From positions 868,001 through 932,000 of the forward strand of contig NZ_JACHHZ010000002.1 in the NCBI RefSeq assembly GCF_014202975.1: a DNA stretch of 64,000 bases, read 5' to 3'. Made by a program: the position numbers and the translations under genes. Origin of the DNA: Povalibacter uvarum (GTDB lineage Bacteria > Pseudomonadota > Gammaproteobacteria > Steroidobacterales > Steroidobacteraceae). This document shows positions 18,363-26,499 of the stretch, in pieces. The stretch's first letter is position 1; every line of letters begins with the position of its first letter. The notes below the pieces were generated by a model. It was not told the origin of the DNA and did not search any database. It saw only the letters and a list, made by a program, of their open reading frames with translations.

Positions 18363-20413
18363 TTCTCTGCCTTCAACACTTCAGCCACCGCCTCGCCCAG
18401 CGCCGCGCTGTCGAACGGCTTGCGCAGCAGCGAAATCGCGCCGAGCATCGATTCGATCGTGGCGCTGTCGGCGTAGCCGGAAACCATCAGAATCCGCAAG
18501 TCTTTGCGGCGCTGCTGTGCTCCACGTGCGACTTCGGCGCCGTTCATGCCCGGCATCGCGAAGTCGACAATCAGCAGATCGAAAGGCTGCGCATCGAGCA
18601 GCTCGAGTGCCCCTGCGCCGTTGTCGATATCGGTGACGCGATAGCCGAGCAGGCGCAGCGACTCCGTGATGAAGCGGCGCACCTGGCGATCGTCATCCAC
18701 GATGAGGATGGAAACATCCCGCACGTCGCGAGGCGTCGGTACGGTCGGCGGATGGCTTCGCGCATGAGCGATGTATCCGGAGACGGAAGGGTTGGCGGCG
18801 GCGGGGAGCACCATCCGGATAGTCGTGCCTTGCGCGACTGCGCTGTCGATGAACAAAGTGCCGCCTGACTCGCGCATCACGCCATAAACCTGCGACAGGC
18901 CGAGACCTGTGCCATGACCGACGCGCTTCGTCGTGAAGAACGGTTCGATCGCGCGTGCACGGATCTCGTCGGGCATGCCGCTGCCGGTATCCGAAACGCG
19001 AATCTCCACGTAGGGACGTCGTTGCAGTTCGCGCAGATCGAGATCGACCACGCGATGTGTCGAGATGGACAGCGATCCGCCGGCGGGCATGGCATCGCGG
19101 GCATTGACGATGAGATTGAGCAGCGCGAGCTCGAGCTGATTGGCATCGCTCATCACATAGCGCGCGTCGGGACCGACGCTGATGCGCACAGAGATGGCGG
19201 GTCCCGCGGACTGGCGCAGCAGCGCGCCCATGCCATCGAGTAGTTGATCGAGATCCACTGTCGCGAGCTGCATGCGCTGGCTGCGTGAGAACGCCAGCAG
19301 TTGTGACGTCACTTTCGCTCCGCGCCGGGCAGCCTCGAGCGCGTTGTCGGCGAGGCGCTGGAGTCTCTCGTTGCCCTCGACCCGGTTCCGGATCATGTCG
19401 AGGTTGCCGATGATCGCGGTCAGCAGGTTGTTGAAGTCGTGCGCGATGCCGCCGGTGAGCTGGCCGACTGCCTCCATCTTCTGGGACTGGCGCAACGCTT
19501 CGTCGGCCCGGCGCCGCTCCGCCATGTCGCGCAGCACGAGCAGAACCAGGATTGCCGCGAGCGCCGCGCTGCCCAATCCCGCGATACCGGCAACGACGAA
19601 CGACCACGAGGTGGGAGTGTCGATCAGCGTCGATGCAACGGCAACGTGGGCGGACCAGCCAGACCAGGGTGATGTCTGGAAAGCGGTGTAGTTGCGGAAC
19701 CCCTCGTATGTCACGCCCCTGTAGAAGCCGCTCAATCCGGTGCTGGCCGCATCGCGCAGGACCTGCGTCGCCGGCTGGCCGACGCGCTTGGCATAGTCAT
19801 GCGTGCGCGCGACGAAGTTGCCGTGTCGATCGACAACGGCGGCGATCGTGGACTTGGGCACCTGCGAGAGCAGGATGTCCTGGAAAACAGTGGCCCGGAC
19901 GGAGGCGACGAGAACGAACCTGACCGTGCCGTCGCGACGCACCGGCACATAGACGTGCACGACGGGTTCTTCTTCCATCGTGATGCCGCCGATCACGGGC
20001 TCCATCGTCGAAGCCAGTCGCTGCGCGCTTTCGGTTCCGGGAAGCGCGGCTGGATGGGGCGGGGCGAAATCCCGGGCGACGTTGAAGATCTCCTGCGCAT
20101 GCTCGAGATCGTAGATGCGCAGCGTCAGCCAATGCGGATTGGCGGCGAGCGTGCGCTGCAGACGAGGGTGAAAGTTGGTCCAGTCGAGCGACTCGAAGTA
20201 GACGGACGAGCTGAGCATGTTCAACGCACGAACGTCGCCGCGCAGGCTGGCCTCGCTGAGGTTCACGACCGTGGAGCTGCGGCGCAGGGTCTCGGTCTCG
20301 ATCTGGGAGCGTTCGGCCCGCAGGAAATAGAAGGCGCCCACGGCCCCGAACACGATGGTCGGCAACGTTGCCGCGACCCCGAGGGCAATCAGGGAACGCC
20401 GAAAGAACTTCAT
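18344..20413 (-). CDS. Membrane-bound hybrid histidine kinase with periplasmic sensor
   Basis: 689 residues. TM1 is at about 7-31. A large periplasmic sensor region follows (about 32-268; two Cache-like halves, with VVDRHGNFVARTHDY typical of the membrane-proximal half). TM2 is at about 270-295. Then come HisKA with His325 in GGIAHDFNNLL, an ATPase domain with GTGLGLSQ, and a C-terminal receiver with DFAMPGMNG. A periplasmic small-molecule ligand is likely but unidentified. The receiver gives it no DNA output, so a separate phosphotransfer partner is needed. Its final five codons and stop fall in a heptad hairpin. Confidence 0.92.
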   Translation of the reverse strand: MKFFRRSLIALGVAATLPTIVFGAVGAFYFLRAERSQIETETLRRSSTVVNLSEASLRGDVRALNMLSSSVYFESLDWTNFHPRLQRTLAANPHWLTLRIYDLEHAQEIFNVARDFAPPHPAALPGTESAQRLASTMEPVIGGITMEEEPVVHVYVPVRRDGTVRFVLVASVRATVFQDILLSQVPKSTIAAVVDRHGNFVARTHDYAKRVGQPATQVLRDAASTGLSGFYRGVTYEGFRNYTAFQTSPWSGWSAHVAVASTLIDTPTSWSFVVAGIAGLGSAALAAILVLLVLRDMAERRRADEALRQSQKMEAVGQLTGGIAHDFNNLLTAIIGNLDMIRNRVEGNERLQRLADNALEAARRGAKVTSQLLAFSRSQRMQLATVDLDQLLDGMGALLRQSAGPAISVRISVGPDARYVMSDANQLELALLNLIVNARDAMPAGGSLSISTHRVVDLDLRELQRRPYVEIRVSDTGSGMPDEIRARAIEPFFTTKRVGHGTGLGLSQVYGVMRESGGTLFIDSAVAQGTTIRMVLPAAANPSVSGYIAHARSHPPTVPTPRDVRDVSILIVDDDRQVRRFITESLRLLGYRVTDIDNGAGALELLDAQPFDLLIVDFAMPGMNGAEVARGAQQRRKDLRILMVSGYADSATIESMLGAISLLRKPFDSAALGEAVAEVLKAEKVTGDG

Positions 20414-20543
20414 TTATGCTTGTTGTCCGCTCGAACGCCGCAGCGGCGAACGCGCGGGATCGTCTCACTTCGCGCGGGGCGTTGCCAATCCCCGTGGGCG
20501 ACAACGGTGCAGTGAGTCGGCGATCTGGGGGGGTTCGGCCCAT

Positions 20544-20579
20544 GTTATCGGCCGGGTTATCGGCCGGGTTATCGGCCGG
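20544..20579. repeat. Three perfect 12-bp tandem repeats (GTTATCGGCCGG)
   Basis: GTTATCGGCCGG occurs three times without mismatch, immediately upstream of the hybrid kinase start (20413, minus strand). Each unit contains the palindrome CGGCCG. It could be a slippage-prone promoter element. Confidence 0.8.
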
Positions 20580-20598
20580 CGGATCGCGAAGGAGAAAA

Positions 20599-20671
20599 TC
20601 ACTCCGGGAGCGGCATCCTTACCGCACTTGAGCTCAGGGGGGATTGATCTCGAGTGCGCTTCCCGGAGTGA
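20599..20671. terminator. Nested stem-loop after the small secreted protein gene
   Basis: Outer arms TCACTCCGGGA/TCCCGGAGTGA (11 bp, perfect) and inner arms GCACTTGAG/CTCGAGTGC (one mismatch). It lies 38 bases after the stop of the gene ending at 20710 (minus strand), so it plausibly terminates it. No T-run follows. Confidence 0.5.
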
Positions 20672-20709
20672 GAAGAAGAATTACAAGAAACGTTCTTCCA
20701 GGCAGTCGA

Positions 20710-21096
20710 TCAGCGTGCGCTGAGCACCGTCGTCTGAGCGAGTGCGGTCGAGCTGTACGGCTTGCCGTTCAGCGAGAGCACGACACCCGAACGATCGACG
20801 ACGCAAGTCGCCTTGGCGACCTTCTTGCCGCTCGTCTTGCCGGTGGCAGTGAGCGCGATGCGATAAGCGCGGGCGTGCTGATCGAGCGGGCTCGCGGCCG
20901 ACTCGTTCTTCTGCACGGTGTAGGGACGTTCCTTCTCGAGGCTCGAGCTGACGAATGCATTGACGCATGCATCCATCGCGGCGTCCGAGTGAGCGCCGAC
21001 CGCGTCGGCTTGCGTCACGAGCGGTGCTGCAAAGAGGGGCAGCAGCGCGACGAGAAGAGTCTTTCTGGTGCGGGTACGAATCGTGGCAGTGTTCAT
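20710..21096 (-). CDS. Small secreted protein of unknown function
   Basis: 128 residues from the ATG at 21096, chosen because it begins a clear signal peptide (MNTATIRTRTRKTLLVALLP, cleaved near VTQADA). The mature part holds two cysteines (MDACVNAF and ATCVVDRSG), and the chain ends YSSTALAQTTVLSAR. The pattern resembles periplasmic proteins seen in Steroidobacter/xanthomonad relatives, but I do not recognise a named family. An in-frame ATG at 21147 would add 17 residues and bury the signal peptide. Confidence 0.7.
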   Translation of the reverse strand: MNTATIRTRTRKTLLVALLPLFAAPLVTQADAVGAHSDAAMDACVNAFVSSSLEKERPYTVQKNESAASPLDQHARAYRIALTATGKTSGKKVAKATCVVDRSGVVLSLNGKPYSSTALAQTTVLSAR

Positions 21097-21386
21097 GGCG
21101 GCATCCTTGAAGCGTGGCGAAGAGGGCAGAGCGGTTGAATCGGGCACGGTTTCAATTTACGAACCGCGTGTGCTCCCGACAAACGATATGAATTCACGCT
21201 CGGATGAATTTCGCTCACGTGCCGCCGGACAAAAATTCACCGGCGCTTAACGAAGCGTAAACATGCGCGCGGCACACTTGACCGAATCAGCTTTTCTTTG
21301 CTGATTCAGGCGCGAATGACACGCAGGGAATACCGAGGGAATGCGCTGAGAGCGCTGTGACCGGAATCAGATGTGTGTGACGTGCG

Positions 21387-22268
21387 TCACGCTGCGATCC
21401 GGAACTCGTTGAGCAGCCACTGAGTGAGCGCGCGCACGTCGGGACGATTCGCATCCTCGCGACGCAGGAGAAGGAAGTAGCTCTCGCCCGTCTGCAGCTC
21501 CGTGCTGAACAGGCGCACGAGCGATCCTTGCTCGAAGCGGTCATTGCCGATGCGCGAAGCGACGAGTGCGACGCCAACGCCATGCTCCGCGGCTTCGGCA
21601 GCGGCGGCCATCGTGTCGAAGCGCACGATCTTCTTCGGACGCAGGCGCGTGCCGAGCGATTCGGCCCAGCGCTCCCAGCCATCGCGACGCGCTTCGTGAA
21701 CGATCAGCGTGTGCTGGTTCAGATCCTCGACCGTATTGATCGGTGTCCGCAGCAGCAGTGAAGGCGAGCAGGCGGGCACGAACGCCTGCGAGAAGAGCTT
21801 GTGGCAATCGAGACCGGAGTCCGGCGTAGCGTTCACTACGATCGATACATCCGCATCGGACGGATGCGTCTGCATCGGCGCGAGAGCGGTGTTGATATGA
21901 ATGTCTGTGTCGGGTTGCGCTTCGAGCAGCGCGGGCAGCTTCGGCAGCAGCAGCTCAGTCGCGAAGAACGGCGGCATGTGCAGACGGACGACGCCGCGGC
22001 CGTAGCGGGCCTTGAGCTGTTCCGTCACCGATTCGAGGCGCGAGAACATCGAATCGATGTGCTGCAGATAATGTTCGCCGGCTTCCGTGAGCGTGAGCGA
22101 ATGCGGTCCGCGATCGAACAGCGGTACACCGAGCTGCTCCTCGAGCGCCTTGATCTGGTGACTCACGGCCGAGGGCGTGATGAACAATTCCTCCGCGGCC
22201 GCCTTGAAGCTCAGGCGGGCAGCGGCGACCTGGAAGGTCTTCAGAAATTTCAATGAAGGTAGACGCAT
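21387..22268 (-). CDS. LysR-type transcriptional regulator, GcvA-like
   Basis: 293 residues. The N-terminal winged helix (SLKFLKTFQVAAARLSFKAAA, ITPSAVSHQIKALEEQLGVP) has the GcvA/AmpR-type SAVSHQIK recognition helix. The effector-binding domain spans about 90-290 (IVVNATPDSGLDCHKLFSQ, AEHGVGVALVASRI). It probably activates an unlinked gene or one in the 537-base region upstream; no divergent partner gene is evident there. Confidence 0.9.
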   Translation of the reverse strand: MRLPSLKFLKTFQVAAARLSFKAAAEELFITPSAVSHQIKALEEQLGVPLFDRGPHSLTLTEAGEHYLQHIDSMFSRLESVTEQLKARYGRGVVRLHMPPFFATELLLPKLPALLEAQPDTDIHINTALAPMQTHPSDADVSIVVNATPDSGLDCHKLFSQAFVPACSPSLLLRTPINTVEDLNQHTLIVHEARRDGWERWAESLGTRLRPKKIVRFDTMAAAAEAAEHGVGVALVASRIGNDRFEQGSLVRLFSTELQTGESYFLLLRREDANRPDVRALTQWLLNEFRIAA

Positions 22269-22805
22269 ATCCCTTTGACGACGACTCGCGACGACAGATC
22301 CACTTTCTCTCTTGCGCAGGCTGAACCGTTTCGCCGCAAACCGGACGCGACGGTGTCGCCCAATGACAAAATTTCACCGCTCGCGCGGGCCTGGTTGCAC
22401 CGCCCGCGCGGGGCCTGGTTGAACGAATCCGGATGGTTGAGCGCAGCGGCGGCAGCGCTTGGATGACTGACACTGAGACAGATCACTCAGGGTCCGGTTC
22501 AGCGGTCCGAGAGCATCTGGCTGTGTGCCGATCACCCCCGGACGTATGCCGTCGGTTTCGTTCGGGGTTTCCCCGAATGCACGCGACGGCGCTTTCAACG
22601 ATGCAGATTTCCTTACCCTGGACAAAGCAAGTCCCGTGCCGACATGCGGAAGGCCGGTTTTCCGCCTTTCCGCTCGCGCCGAAGCAGCGTTGCTGCTCCA
22701 GCCGGGACAACGCATCCCTCGACACCGCACTTATACAGTGCGGCGCTGCGTGCGATTAACGCAAATATCCATGACAACAAAACGGGCGGCGATGGGACCG
22801 TTTCG
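22269..22805. other. Gene-free stretch upstream of the LysR gene
   Basis: 537 bases between the LysR start (minus) and the encapsulin stop (minus). Short frames on both strands look like GC-driven noise. The only clear structure is a stem GCGGAAGGC...GCCTTTCCGC (22646-22673) that could end the encapsulin transcript. I see nothing else I can name. Confidence 0.5.
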
Positions 22806-23630
22806 TTACGTCTTGCCGTTCGCCACCTTCGCATAGGTCAGCGGTACAGCCGCCTCGGGCGAAAGCACGCGAAACGTAAAACTCTCCTGCAGATAGAGCA
22901 GGACGGACGTGCTCGTGTGGTCGAGATAGCCGATGGAGAAGTCCTGGCCGACCGACAGTTCGAAGTCGCCGCCCCGCAGGCTCATCACGACGGCACCATC
23001 GGCGGCGGGTGCCCACACGATGGGACCATCGAGCAATTCGCGTACGTGATCGATGACGGGATAGCCGCGAGACGTGCTGCGCGTAAGCCCGGTGTAGCAG
23101 CGAGGACCGAGCGCGATGCCGTAGGGACCGTTCACTCCTTCGCTGCGCAGACGATGAGTCGCTTCGGCGACGACGTCCGGATAGGCCTCGAACGAATCCG
23201 GGATCGTGAGGCTCTGTGGTGCCGACGCACGGAAGATGCCGTCGATGCGCGCCGCATCGTAGCCCTGAAAAATAGCTCGATCCTCGGCCACAGCGGCGGC
23301 GCGTGCAGCGTTGCGCACGGAATCGAGATCAGGATCCTTCGCACCGCGCGCTACGGCTTCGAGCTCTTCGCGCTGCACTTCGAACGGAATGCGAATTTCG
23401 ACCATCGGCTGTACGAGGCGCACTCTCGATGCGACGCCTTCCTGAATCGGTGGCGACAATTTCTCCGCACGCCCGAGAGAGACAGCTGCGGTGTCCCAGC
23501 CCAGCGGACCATTGAAGTCGACGAGCTGGCGAGCCGCGAGCAGCACTTTCAGCGTGCGGCTGGCCTCCGCATCGATTTCCTTCCAGGCATCGGCCGAGAT
23601 CGGGGCGAGTGGGCGTAACAAATCGTTCAT
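22806..23630 (-). CDS. enc: Encapsulin shell protein (family 1, HK97 fold)
   Basis: 274 residues that self-assemble into an icosahedral protein nanocompartment. The N-terminus LLRPLAPISADAWKEIDAEA, followed by TLKVLLAARQLVDFNGPLGW, is the hallmark of family 1 encapsulins. The HK97-like core follows (P-domain and A-domain, with YGIALGPRCYTGLTR and the C-terminal YLQESFTFRVLSPEAAVPL). It lies 14 bases downstream of the cargo ferritin gene, in one operon. Such shells store iron oxidised by their cargo and protect against oxidative stress. Older annotation calls this family bacteriocin/linocin; that name is misleading here. Confidence 0.95.
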   Translation of the reverse strand: MNDLLRPLAPISADAWKEIDAEASRTLKVLLAARQLVDFNGPLGWDTAAVSLGRAEKLSPPIQEGVASRVRLVQPMVEIRIPFEVQREELEAVARGAKDPDLDSVRNAARAAAVAEDRAIFQGYDAARIDGIFRASAPQSLTIPDSFEAYPDVVAEATHRLRSEGVNGPYGIALGPRCYTGLTRSTSRGYPVIDHVRELLDGPIVWAPAADGAVVMSLRGGDFELSVGQDFSIGYLDHTSTSVLLYLQESFTFRVLSPEAAVPLTYAKVANGKT

Positions 23631-23644
23631 GAGCGCGACTCCAG

Positions 23645-24013
23645 CTACTTGCGCAGGCTGCCGATGTCGAGGCAGCCGTCGTTGTCGGCTCCGTCGCCGG
23701 ATCCGTGCTCCGCTTCGTGCTCGATCTCCAGCAACGGCTTCTCCGTGAAGAGATACGTGCGCAGGTGCTCATCGAGCTTCGGGTCGTGACGCCGCAGCCA
23801 TTCGAGCACCATCGCCGCGTGTTCTTTTTCCTCGTCACGATTGTGCGCGAGGATCTGGCGCAGCTGCGCGTCATCGGACGCATCGATACGCTGGTCGTAC
23901 CAGTCGACTGCCTCGAGCTCTTCCATCAGCGACGCGACCGCCCGATGCCGATCGATCGTTTCCTTTTTCAGTCGATCCGCATCCTCATGCAACCCGGCAC
24001 TGCTGGCAGTCAT
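23645..24013 (-). CDS. Encapsulated ferritin-like protein (EncFtn), encapsulin cargo
   Basis: 122 residues: a two-helix half-ferritin that forms a decameric ring with ferroxidase sites at subunit interfaces. The stretch SLMEELEAVDWYDQR, followed by AHNRDEEKEHAAMVLEWLRR, supplies the iron ligands Glu32, Glu62 and His65, with Trp38 and Tyr39 nearby, all at the residue numbers known for the Rhodospirillum EncFtn. An acidic/glycine linker (EHGSGDGADNDG) then leads to the C-terminal shell-targeting peptide CLDIGSLRK. It is first in the operon with encapsulin. The role is to oxidise Fe(II) and deliver it into the shell. Confidence 0.96.
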   Translation of the reverse strand: MTASSAGLHEDADRLKKETIDRHRAVASLMEELEAVDWYDQRIDASDDAQLRQILAHNRDEEKEHAAMVLEWLRRHDPKLDEHLRTYLFTEKPLLEIEHEAEHGSGDGADNDGCLDIGSLRK

Positions 24014-24096
24014 GGAAGGACTCCGTGAAGGAAGTAGGTAGTCGCCATTCGCAATGATGGCGTAGGGATGTACTGCAACTCTGTACGCATAGGACG

Positions 24097-24200
24097 AAGC
24101 GGTTGGCGGTTAGCGGTTGGCGGTTAGTTCGGACGAGAAGACGGGGGAACAAGCCACGAGCCGCTCCGGTTCCGAACCAACCGCCAACCGCCAACCGCTT
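24097..24200. repeat. Heptad-word hairpin (copy 3), word GCGGTTR
   Basis: The left arm is four exact heptads alternating GCGGTTG and GCGGTTA, followed by GTTCGG. The right arm is the complement of three GCGGTTG units, beginning CCGAAC. Pairing is nearly perfect over about 30 bases, and TTTTCTTT follows the right arm. It lies between the divergently transcribed encapsulin and MoxR operons, not at a gene end, so it could insulate the two promoters. Confidence 0.85.
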
Positions 24201-24204
24201 TTCT

Positions 24205-24232
24205 TTGCTTGCCACCATCAGATCCATAAACT
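24205..24232 (+). promoter_or_regulatory. Possible sigma-70 promoter of the MoxR operon
   Basis: TTGCTT (24205-24210), 16 bases, then TAAACT (24227-24232), just upstream of the first operon gene and just after the heptad hairpin. Transcription would begin only a few bases before the proposed GTG starts, implying a very short leader. Pattern match only. Confidence 0.3.
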
Positions 24233-24240
24233 ATTAGTGG

Positions 24241-26499
24241 GTGGTGTTCGAGCTCATGTTCACGCATCCGTTGTGGGCCTGGCGAACCGGCACATTTGCC
24301 CTTGCAAGCGGATGGCCACGCTGGATGCTGGCGGCTGCGTTCATCATCGGCGTCGCAGTGATTGCGGCGACGCTCTGGCGCAACCGGCCGCTTGGTGCAG
24401 CGAAGCTGGCCACGATCGGCGTTCTGCAGGCGGCCTTGCTCGCGTTGCTCCTGGGCATGCTCTGGCGGCCCGTACTGCACGTCGAACGGGTTCGCGACCG
24501 GGAGAACGTCCTGGCGATCGCCATCGATACGTCGGGCAGCATGGCCTACGACGACATGGTCGACGGCGACGGCGCTCGTTCGCGTCTGCAGCGCGCGGCG
24601 GCAGCACTGGACGAAGATGCGCTTGCCGCATTGCAGAGAAGCTTCGAAGTCCGGCTGTTCAGTTTCGCCGGCAAGGCAGAGTCGCTGCCGACCCTGCAGG
24701 CGATGCCGCCACCAGGAGCACAGACCCGCATCGGCGATTCGCTGATCCAGTTGCTGCAGACTGCCGGCAGCGTCCCGCTCGCCGGCATCGTCCTGATGAC
24801 CGATGGCGCGGAAAATGGCGAGACGCTGAGCGAAGAACAGCTCGCGGCGATTGCGTCCTATGGCGTTCCGGTTCACACCGTCGGGGTCGGTGCCGAGAAG
24901 ATCCCGGCCGATCTCGAGCTCGAACAAGTCCGTGTCGCACAGGTTGCGCCGGCGGGTGCAACGGTGACCGCTTCGGTTCGCGTCCGCCACGATGCGGGCG
25001 GCGAGAGTCGTCTGCGCGTTTACGATCAGGAGAAACTGCTGGCGGCGCGCGAGATCGTGCTGCCCGCGAGCTCATCGGTCAGCACGCACACCATCGAATT
25101 TCCGGCGGGCGATCCGGGCACGCACGACCTGCGATTCGCGCTCGACGGTCTCGAAGGCGAACCGGATCTCATCAACAATTCACGCGCGCATGTGCTGAAT
25201 GTGCCCGCGGCCCGCCGTCGCATTCTCTATGTCGAAGGCGAGCCGCGATGGGAATACAAGTTCCTGCGCCGCGCGATCGAACCCGAGCGATCGTTGCGGC
25301 TGACGAGCGCCGTGCGCACGACGCCGAACAAATATTTCCGCCAGGGAGTGAGCTCGGGCACCGAGTTGCCCGATGGATTCCCGTCCGATCTTGCCGAACT
25401 GTTTTCGTACGACGCGCTGATCATCGGCAGCTTCGATTCGGCCAGCCTGTCGACGCAGCAGCATCAGATGCTGCGCCAGTTCGTTGATCGGCGCGGCGGC
25501 AGCGTGCTGATGCTGGCAGGGCGAAACGGACTCTCGGCCGGCGGCTGGGACCGCACGGCCCTGGCGCAAACGTTGCCGACCCAGCTGCCGCAACGACAGC
25601 CACAGAGTTTCATTCAGCGGGTGGCGCTCGCGCGACCCACGCTGTACGCCACTGAATCCCCGATCACGCGCCTCCATGTCGATCCCGCCCGCAATGCGGA
25701 GTTGTGGCAGACCCTGCCGAGGCTGGCTGACTTTCAGGCGCTTGGCCGATTGAAGCCGGGTGCGATCGTTCTGCTCGAAGCAGGTGTCGAGCGGGGGGCG
25801 ACGCCCCTGTTGGTATGGCAACGGTTCGGTCAGGGAGCAACCTACCTGCTCGGCACCGCGAGCACGCTGCGCTGGCAGCTGAGTACGGAGCCGGCTGATC
25901 AGCGTCACGAATTGTTCTGGCGGCAGCTCGCTCATGCGCTGGCCGATGGCGCGCCGCCCCGGGCGTCCCTGACGAGCGAGCGGTCCGTGTACAACGACGA
26001 GCGCCAGGTGCACCTGGAAGCGCAGTTGCGCAATGCGCGCTTCGAACCGATCGACGGCGCGCAGGTCGAACTTCTGGTTGCGCCGGAACGCGACGAGCCG
26101 TACAGCGTTGCAATGCAGCCCTCGCAGTCCGGCGAAGGACGTTATGTCGCCAGTTTCGACGCGCCCGCGACCGGCCTGTATCGAATCGATATGACTGCCC
26201 GCACCCCGGAAGGCGAGCTGGAAACAGCCACCGCCTACGTCCGTCGCAACGACGGATTGCTGGAGCACTACGGCGTGCGCCAGAACCGTCCCGTGCTCGA
26301 GCGCATCGCTTCGGTCACCGGCGGCCGTTACTGGAAACTCACCGACCTGGATCAACTCGCCGCCGCCATCCCCTATTCGAAGGCGGGTATCGTCGAGCGG
26401 CAGACGCTCGATCTGTGGAATCTGCCGATTGTGTTTCTGGTCTTGCTGGCGCTGAAGCTCAGCGAATGGCTGCTGCGGCTAAGGTGGGGACGGCTGTGA
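24241..26499 (+). CDS. VWA-domain membrane protein, first gene of MoxR operon
   Basis: About 752 residues. Two N-terminal membrane segments (about 28-45 and 56-76) are followed by a VWA-like domain with the MIDAS motif DTSGSM at 96-101 and MTDGAENG. A beta-rich region and a glutamine-amidotransferase-like fold come next (LYVEGEPRWEYKFLRRAIEP, then ALIIGSFDS, a domain common in MoxR-linked proteins). A C-terminal membrane segment (IVFLVLLALKLSEWLL) closes the chain. The start is ambiguous: GTG at 24241 or 24244, or ATG at 24256. Its stop overlaps the next gene by GTGA. It probably serves as a membrane substrate or chaperone partner of MoxR. Confidence 0.85.
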   Translation: MVFELMFTHPLWAWRTGTFALASGWPRWMLAAAFIIGVAVIAATLWRNRPLGAAKLATIGVLQAALLALLLGMLWRPVLHVERVRDRENVLAIAIDTSGSMAYDDMVDGDGARSRLQRAAAALDEDALAALQRSFEVRLFSFAGKAESLPTLQAMPPPGAQTRIGDSLIQLLQTAGSVPLAGIVLMTDGAENGETLSEEQLAAIASYGVPVHTVGVGAEKIPADLELEQVRVAQVAPAGATVTASVRVRHDAGGESRLRVYDQEKLLAAREIVLPASSSVSTHTIEFPAGDPGTHDLRFALDGLEGEPDLINNSRAHVLNVPAARRRILYVEGEPRWEYKFLRRAIEPERSLRLTSAVRTTPNKYFRQGVSSGTELPDGFPSDLAELFSYDALIIGSFDSASLSTQQHQMLRQFVDRRGGSVLMLAGRNGLSAGGWDRTALAQTLPTQLPQRQPQSFIQRVALARPTLYATESPITRLHVDPARNAELWQTLPRLADFQALGRLKPGAIVLLEAGVERGATPLLVWQRFGQGATYLLGTASTLRWQLSTEPADQRHELFWRQLAHALADGAPPRASLTSERSVYNDERQVHLEAQLRNARFEPIDGAQVELLVAPERDEPYSVAMQPSQSGEGRYVASFDAPATGLYRIDMTARTPEGELETATAYVRRNDGLLEHYGVRQNRPVLERIASVTGGRYWKLTDLDQLAAAIPYSKAGIVERQTLDLWNLPIVFLVLLALKLSEWLLRLRWGRL

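Noticed and set aside
22525-22836. 103-residue plus-strand frame upstream of the LysR gene
   Set aside because: No ribosome-binding site or domain, low-complexity composition, and it overlaps the encapsulin end.
22806-23630. Bacteriocin (linocin) label for the encapsulin
   Set aside because: The neighbouring targeted ferritin and the HK97-type sequence make a nanocompartment shell far more likely.
24097-24200. Heptad arrays considered as a CRISPR
   Set aside because: Units are 7 bases with no spacers and occur as inverted pairs, with no cas genes nearby.
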